DNA from: Ectobacillus antri | GTDB lineage: Bacteria > Bacillota > Bacilli > Bacillales > Bacillaceae_G | NCBI RefSeq assembly: GCF_003852715.1 | Contig: NZ_RIAV01000012.1 | Coordinates: forward strand, 27,552 to 91,551 | Length of the DNA: 64,000 nt | Reading direction: 5' to 3' | Shown: positions 59,965 through 64,000 of the stretch, piece after piece | Layout of the letters: each line of letters starts with the position of its first letter | Position numbering within the stretch: position 1 is the stretch's first letter | Notes under the pieces: model-generated | What the model saw: the letters and a program-made list of their open reading frames with translations, nothing else | Databases searched by the model: none | What the model was told of the DNA's origin: nothing | Position numbers and translations under genes: made by a program

Positions 59965-60571
59965 AAATTTGGTTTTGTTTTGTTTTTCTAATAAATTGAA
60001 TGTATATCCACCATGTTATTCCTAAGAAAAGTACTGTTAGGGTAAGCATGGCACCATAATGATGAATGCAATAGCTCACGAAGTGCCAGTTTTCGCCGAG
60101 GCGAAGACCGATAGTGACAAATAATGATACCCAGATGAAAGCGCCGAAATACGCATAGAAGCTGAATTTGCGGAAGCTTAAAGTGGATATGCCTGCGAAA
60201 TAGGCGGTTAAGTGCCGGACACCAGGTAAAAAGTAGCCGATCATAAGTAAGAATGGACCATATTTTTCAAATAATGTATGCGTTCGATTGATTTTCTCTT
60301 CTGTAATGCCGACTTTACGTCCATACTTTTGTAAAATAGGTAAACCTAGCTTTAAGCCGAGCACATAGCTGATTGTAATGCCAAGCATTGCTCCAGTAAA
60401 GCCGCAAAGCAACGCAACCGTGTAAGACATATATCCTTGGGCAACGCGATAACCAACAAAAGTTAATAGCAATTCATCCGGTACAGGTATGCCTACAATA
60501 CCGGCAGCTAATGCTACAATTAAACCAACATAACCGTACTGCAACACAAGGTCGTTCAAAAACTGTTCCAT
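59963..60571 (-). CDS. DedA-family membrane protein
   Basis: DedA/VTT-domain protein of 202 aa with motifs GIPVPDELLLTFVGY, GAMLGITISYVLG, and FLPGVRHLTAYFAG. These proteins help with lipid scrambling, membrane-potential homeostasis and antibiotic tolerance. The start is uncertain: the ATG at 60571 best matches the family N-terminus, while one at 60589 and one at 60652 are open too; ribosome-binding sites are poor at each. Confidence 0.88.
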   Translation of the reverse strand: MEQFLNDLVLQYGYVGLIVALAAGIVGIPVPDELLLTFVGYRVAQGYMSYTVALLCGFTGAMLGITISYVLGLKLGLPILQKYGRKVGITEEKINRTHTLFEKYGPFLLMIGYFLPGVRHLTAYFAGISTLSFRKFSFYAYFGAFIWVSLFVTIGLRLGENWHFVSYCIHHYGAMLTLTVLFLGITWWIYIQFIRKTKQNQI

Positions 60572-60756
60572 CGCTCCGGCGTCACACATCCTATCCGCTT
60601 GGATTACATTGCAAGAAAATCTAAACTCCGTACTCAAACACTCTACTTTCATTTTTACTGAAAAAATCAGAAAGAAGCAAGTCTTTTCCGTATATTTTAT
60701 CTTTCTTTATCAAATGTATGTGGAGTCGTCCTATTTGTTACTTGCTTTTCCATGTT

Positions 60757-61701
60757 TTATGAAACTTTCTTGGCCACTCCGCTTTTTTCTTTAGGTGCTC
60801 TGTTAACAATGACGATACCAGCTGCCACACAAGCCAAACCGAATAAAACAAGAGAATGAATCTCTTCTCCTAATATCAACCCTGATAGTAATACGCCAAA
60901 TACAGGAATTAAGAACATGTACATAGATACTTTCCCCACTTTGTTGTATTTCATGACCGTATTCCAAACCAAAAAGCCTGCGGCGGACAAAAATGACAAA
61001 TAAAGAAGCATAGCAATTGTTTGGCCATCAAAAGAAAACGGCATAATACCAGTTTGGACAATTCCGATTATAAGCAAACCAAACGATCCAAAAATCATTT
61101 GATACGCTGTTAAATAACCAACATCAATTGTACGACTTCCTTCTTTGGCCATAATGTTTCCATAAGAATAAATCAGCGCTGCCATCAACAGTAATAACTC
61201 GCCCACACCAAAATCCAGCTCCAGCTGCCCTCGAGTAATGTTGACCGCAATCACACCGATAAAGCCGATCGATAAGCCAATTGCTTTTCTGACACTGAAG
61301 GAATCGTCCTTATAATAGAAGTGTGCAATGACAATTTGAAAAAAGGAGGACGATCCGGAAATGATAGCTCCTTGTATACCTGTACTGTAGCTTAATCCAA
61401 TGTAAAAGCAAACATATTGTAGAAATGTTTGAAATAAGCCAATTTTAATAACAGTACCTGCGGATGACTTTTGAAAGGTCATGCGTTTGCCAAGTAATGA
61501 AAAGAATAAAACAATCATTAATCCAGCGAGTAAAAATCGGTATCCAGCAAACAGCATTTGCTCTCCAATTTCATGCGCCTCTATTTCAAGTGCAGCATAG
61601 CTTAATTTAATGAAAGGAAACGCGCTGCCCCAAAGAAAGGTTGCAAACACCGCAGATGCCAATATACCTAATGGATGTGTAAAAAATCGTTTTACGTTCA
61701 T
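60757..61701 (-). CDS. EamA-family transporter
   Basis: DMT-superfamily exporter with two EamA domains, 314 aa, ten helices. Motifs: FLWGSAFPFIKLSYAAL in the first half and LVWNTVMKYNKVGKVSMYMFLIPVFGVLLS in the second half. ATG at 61701 follows AAGGAG; the frame runs to 61815 without one. Substrate unknown, commonly amino acids or metabolites. Confidence 0.88.
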   Translation of the reverse strand: MNVKRFFTHPLGILASAVFATFLWGSAFPFIKLSYAALEIEAHEIGEQMLFAGYRFLLAGLMIVLFFSLLGKRMTFQKSSAGTVIKIGLFQTFLQYVCFYIGLSYSTGIQGAIISGSSSFFQIVIAHFYYKDDSFSVRKAIGLSIGFIGVIAVNITRGQLELDFGVGELLLLMAALIYSYGNIMAKEGSRTIDVGYLTAYQMIFGSFGLLIIGIVQTGIMPFSFDGQTIAMLLYLSFLSAAGFLVWNTVMKYNKVGKVSMYMFLIPVFGVLLSGLILGEEIHSLVLFGLACVAAGIVIVNRAPKEKSGVAKKVS

Positions 61702-61919
61702 ATATTCTACTCCTTCCGTTCCATTGAACATTAATCCGTTATAACACTTCTTTGTTGTAAACTCAACAAAATTGATTTTGCATACAGGCAATTTTATTTC
61801 CTCCGGTGTAGACATATGGTATACTAGTGCATATAATAACTTGAAAATAAACCCTATTCACCTGTCTGCTGCTGTCCTATTGGACGGCAGCTTTCGTCAT
61901 TTTATAAGGGTAACGAGTT

Positions 61920-61934
61920 TGATTATTTTTCTCA
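61920..61934 (+). promoter_or_regulatory. weak Fur-like box upstream of P-type ATPase gene
   Basis: TGATTATTTTTCTCA matches the Fur 7-1-7 consensus at 11 of 14 positions. It is 18 bp before the start codon, near the ribosome-binding site. Listed because Bacillus pfeT is under PerR and Fur control. Confidence 0.3.
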
Positions 61935-61952
61935 ATAAAGGGGGAACCGATT

Positions 61953-63869
61953 ATGAGCTCACAAGCAAATTCTATCGCTAAGCAGCACGAACCATCCAAT
62001 TCTGCGACTATGTTTGATATGTTCCGTCAGCATTACGAACTCATCTTTGCAGCTTTATCAGGTATTTTTATTTTGTGCGGCTGGCTGCTAGAAGACGGTC
62101 CAGTTTCTATTACTTGTTACGTGCTTGCATTTCTGATTGGCGGCTATGCAAAGGCGAAAGAAGGGATTCTTGATACGATTGAAGAGCGGGAATTAAACGT
62201 AGAAATGCTGATGATTTTTGCAGCAATCGGCTCTGCTATCATCGGTTACTGGGCAGAAGGGGCTATTCTGATTTTCATTTTTGCTTTAAGCGGTGCATTA
62301 GAATCATACACGATGAACAAAAGTCAAAAAGAAATATCAGCACTGCTTGCCTTGCAACCGGAAGAAGCATTGCTTATCTCAAACGGGTATGAAAAACGTG
62401 TTTCCATTGAACAGCTACAAGTAGATGACATTATTTTAGTCAAACCAGGAGAACGTATCCCAGCAGATGGTATCATTTCGAAAGGTGAAACAAATGTAGA
62501 TGAGTCCGCTATTACCGGCGAACCTATCCCAAATGAGAAAAGTATTGGGCATGAAGTATTCGCAGGGACTGTTAACATGCGCGGTGCCATTGAAGTAAGA
62601 ATTACAAAGCCCACTGACCAAACACTATTTCAAAAGATTATTCGTCTCGTTCAAAATGCGCAGAGCGAAAAATCACCTTCGCAATTATTTATTGAAAGGT
62701 TTGAAGGAACATACGTAAAATCCGTTTTAATTGTTGTAGGACTCATGCTGTTCGTTCCCCATTTTGCCCTTGACTGGAGCTGGACGGAAACCTTTTATCG
62801 GGCTATGATTTTACTTGTTGTCGCTTCGCCTTGTGCACTGGTTGCTTCTATCACACCGGCAACTTTATCAGCAATATCAAACGGAGCCAGACACGGTATT
62901 TTATTTAAAGGCGGCGTTCACCTTGAGCGTCTATCTTCTTTACGCGCGGTGGCATTTGATAAAACGGGGACATTAACACAAGGTAAGCCTGAAGTAACAG
63001 ATGTGAAGGTACGTGAAGGGGCTAAAGTGGAAGATGTACTTCACATTGTTGCTTCTATTGAAAATCAATCCACACATCCATTAGCGGAAGCAATTGTGAA
63101 ATACAGTAAGCAAACCTACGGATTCACTTTGACAAAGCCAGAGAAGCTTGAAAATATAACGGGTTTTGGTGTTATTGGTATAGTAAATGGCATTGAATAT
63201 AAAATTGGAAAAGCTGACTTCGTAGAAAACGATACGAACGATTTTGCTGCTCTTGCTTCTGATTTAGCGAAGGAAGGAAAAACAATTGTATATGTAGGAG
63301 ATAATCAAGGTGTCTTGGGTCTGATTGCACTAAAAGATATTTTGCGCACAGAGTCTGTTGCAGCTATTCGCGCACTGAACCATCTTGGTATTAAAACGGT
63401 TCTAATTACCGGTGATAACGAGCAAACAGCACAAGCAGTTGCTACAGAGAGCGGCATCTCAGAATATTATGCTTCCTGCCTACCAGAGATGAAAGTTGAC
63501 GTGATGAAGGAACTCAAGAAAAAATACGATGTAGTTGGTATGGTGGGAGATGGTATTAATGATGCGCCTGCCTTGGCGACCGCCAGCGTCGGTATTGCGA
63601 TGGGGGAAGGAACAGATGTTGCCTTAGAAACGGCAGACGTGGTTTTAATGAAAAATGATCTTTCTCGTTTAGCACAGGCGATAGGGCTTTCTAAACGAAT
63701 GAATGTGATTGTAAAGCAAAACATTGTCTTTTCCTTATTGGTTATCGCACTGCTCATTTGCTCTAACTTTTTGCAATTTTTAGCACTACCATTTGGCGTT
63801 ATTGGGCACGAAGGAAGTACGATATTGGTCATTTTAAACGGATTGCGTTTGTTAAAAGCCAACGAATAA
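61953..63869 (+). CDS. pfeT: P1B-type metal ATPase, PfeT/ZosA-like
   Basis: Heavy-metal P-type ATPase of 638 aa with no N-terminal HMA domain. The helix-6 motif is SPC (S292-P293-C294), not CPC, which places it in the P1B-4 group; Bacillus subtilis PfeT (ZosA/YkvW), a ferrous iron exporter, is similar in length. Phosphorylated Asp is D336 in DKTGT; the THPLAEA His-Pro and MVGDGINDAPA hinge motifs are intact. ATG at 61953 follows AAAGGGGG. Metal specificity (Fe2+, possibly Zn/Co) is inferred from the SPC motif and the similarity. Confidence 0.88.
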   Translation: MSSQANSIAKQHEPSNSATMFDMFRQHYELIFAALSGIFILCGWLLEDGPVSITCYVLAFLIGGYAKAKEGILDTIEERELNVEMLMIFAAIGSAIIGYWAEGAILIFIFALSGALESYTMNKSQKEISALLALQPEEALLISNGYEKRVSIEQLQVDDIILVKPGERIPADGIISKGETNVDESAITGEPIPNEKSIGHEVFAGTVNMRGAIEVRITKPTDQTLFQKIIRLVQNAQSEKSPSQLFIERFEGTYVKSVLIVVGLMLFVPHFALDWSWTETFYRAMILLVVASPCALVASITPATLSAISNGARHGILFKGGVHLERLSSLRAVAFDKTGTLTQGKPEVTDVKVREGAKVEDVLHIVASIENQSTHPLAEAIVKYSKQTYGFTLTKPEKLENITGFGVIGIVNGIEYKIGKADFVENDTNDFAALASDLAKEGKTIVYVGDNQGVLGLIALKDILRTESVAAIRALNHLGIKTVLITGDNEQTAQAVATESGISEYYASCLPEMKVDVMKELKKKYDVVGMVGDGINDAPALATASVGIAMGEGTDVALETADVVLMKNDLSRLAQAIGLSKRMNVIVKQNIVFSLLVIALLICSNFLQFLALPFGVIGHEGSTILVILNGLRLLKANE

Positions 63870-63914
63870 AAGCACGGGGAGTGAACTGGCCCCCAAAAGT
63901 TAGACACGGGTGTG

Positions 63915-64000
63915 TCAGGCAGCCTCTTGGGCATGAGCCCGGTATTGAACCGGGCTCATGCCCTTTAATTTTGCCTTGATCCGTTTATGGTTGTAGTAGT
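63915..64000 (-). CDS. IS3-family transposase OrfB, C-terminal end
   Basis: Partial transposase read on the minus strand: YYNHKRIKAKLKGMSPVQYRA-type C-terminus with a stop at 63915-63917. The motif YNxxRIKxKLxGMSPVxYR is the hallmark of IS3 OrfB. Only about 28 codons are within the window. Confidence 0.85.
   Translation of the reverse strand, partial: YYNHKRIKAKLKGMSPVQYRAHAQEAA
63929..63963. terminator. perfect hairpin inside the transposase 3' end
   Basis: GGGCATGAGCCCGGT ATTGA ACCGGGCTCATGCCC, a 15-bp perfect stem, followed on the plus strand by TTTAATTTT. It can stop transcription entering the IS from pfeT while lying inside the OrfB coding sequence. Confidence 0.8.

Larger units (their letters stand above)
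63882..64000 (-). mobile_element. IS150-group IS3 element, right edge of window
   Basis: TGAACTGGCCCCCAAAAGTTAGACA at 63882 on is a terminal inverted repeat typical of IS150-like elements. The element continues beyond the window. Insertion is 12 bp beyond the pfeT stop. Confidence 0.8.

Noticed and set aside
63467..63934. 155-codon minus-strand frame over the end of the P-type ATPase
   Set aside because: Antisense shadow of pfeT and the IS end, without coding signature.

Overview
The window is chromosomal DNA of a low-to-moderate GC Gram-positive spore-former of the Bacillaceae, close to Bacillus. The evidence is strong purine-rich Shine-Dalgarno sequences, cre-like sites, LacI and YesM/YesN-type regulators, and many genes with Bacillus counterparts: yfkAB-yfkD-chaA order, pdaA, rlmCD, tcyP, SE1561-family and BH0509-family proteins, and a pfeT/zosA-like P-type ATPase. 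I cannot name the species. No tRNA, rRNA, CRISPR array, prophage or replication origin was seen.

Layout. (1) 1-10.1 kb: a minus-strand sugar operon (lipoprotein, two ABC permeases, LacZ; the lacZ 3' end lies outside the window), with a YesM/YesN-type two-component pair beside it. (2) 10.3-15.5 kb: a sucrose regulon (scrK, scrB, scrA PTS EIIBC, scrR) with four near-identical palindromic operators between scrR and scrA. (3) 16-31.4 kb: cupin, amino-acid permease, LTA-synthase-like sulfatase, MutT facing a PLD/DUF3427-type helicase, katG with a PerR-type operator, cystine uptake protein, an isocitrate dehydrogenase with a C-terminal extension, and a DUF6671-like protein. (4) 31.8-35 kb: threonine dehydratase, an internally duplicated small protein, a MazG-like pyrophosphatase and a DegV protein. 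(5) 35.1-42.4 kb: an accessory island with 53-bp tandem repeats, a decapitated coiled-coil ORF, an AT-rich operon for a secreted Cys-free peptide, three membrane proteins, an ABC ATPase and a lipoprotein, then remnants of IS66 and IS1634-type elements. (6) 42.5-52.4 kb: housekeeping genes (rlmCD, alkA, pdaA, fumA, yfkAB, yfkD, yczE-like, chaA). (7) 52.4-59.3 kb: a second sugar ABC transporter with its own YesM/YesN-type pair and cre sites. (8) 59.4-64 kb: a 23-copy 20/21-bp tandem array with higher-order structure, dedA, an EamA transporter, a pfeT-like ATPase, and the edge of an IS150-group IS3 element.

How the genes work together: both ABC loci pair a lipoprotein with two permeases but carry no ATPase, so they probably share an MsmX-type ATPase encoded elsewhere. 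The sucrose EIIBC likewise lacks an EIIA domain. katG and the pfeT-like pump suggest peroxide and iron stress handling. The most interesting features are the secreted-peptide/ABC operon, a MITE-like dispersed repeat with CTATATAAGT terminal inverted repeats (three copies), and the higher-order tandem array. Coordinates of starts were chosen by Shine-Dalgarno position where the longest open frame was implausible.
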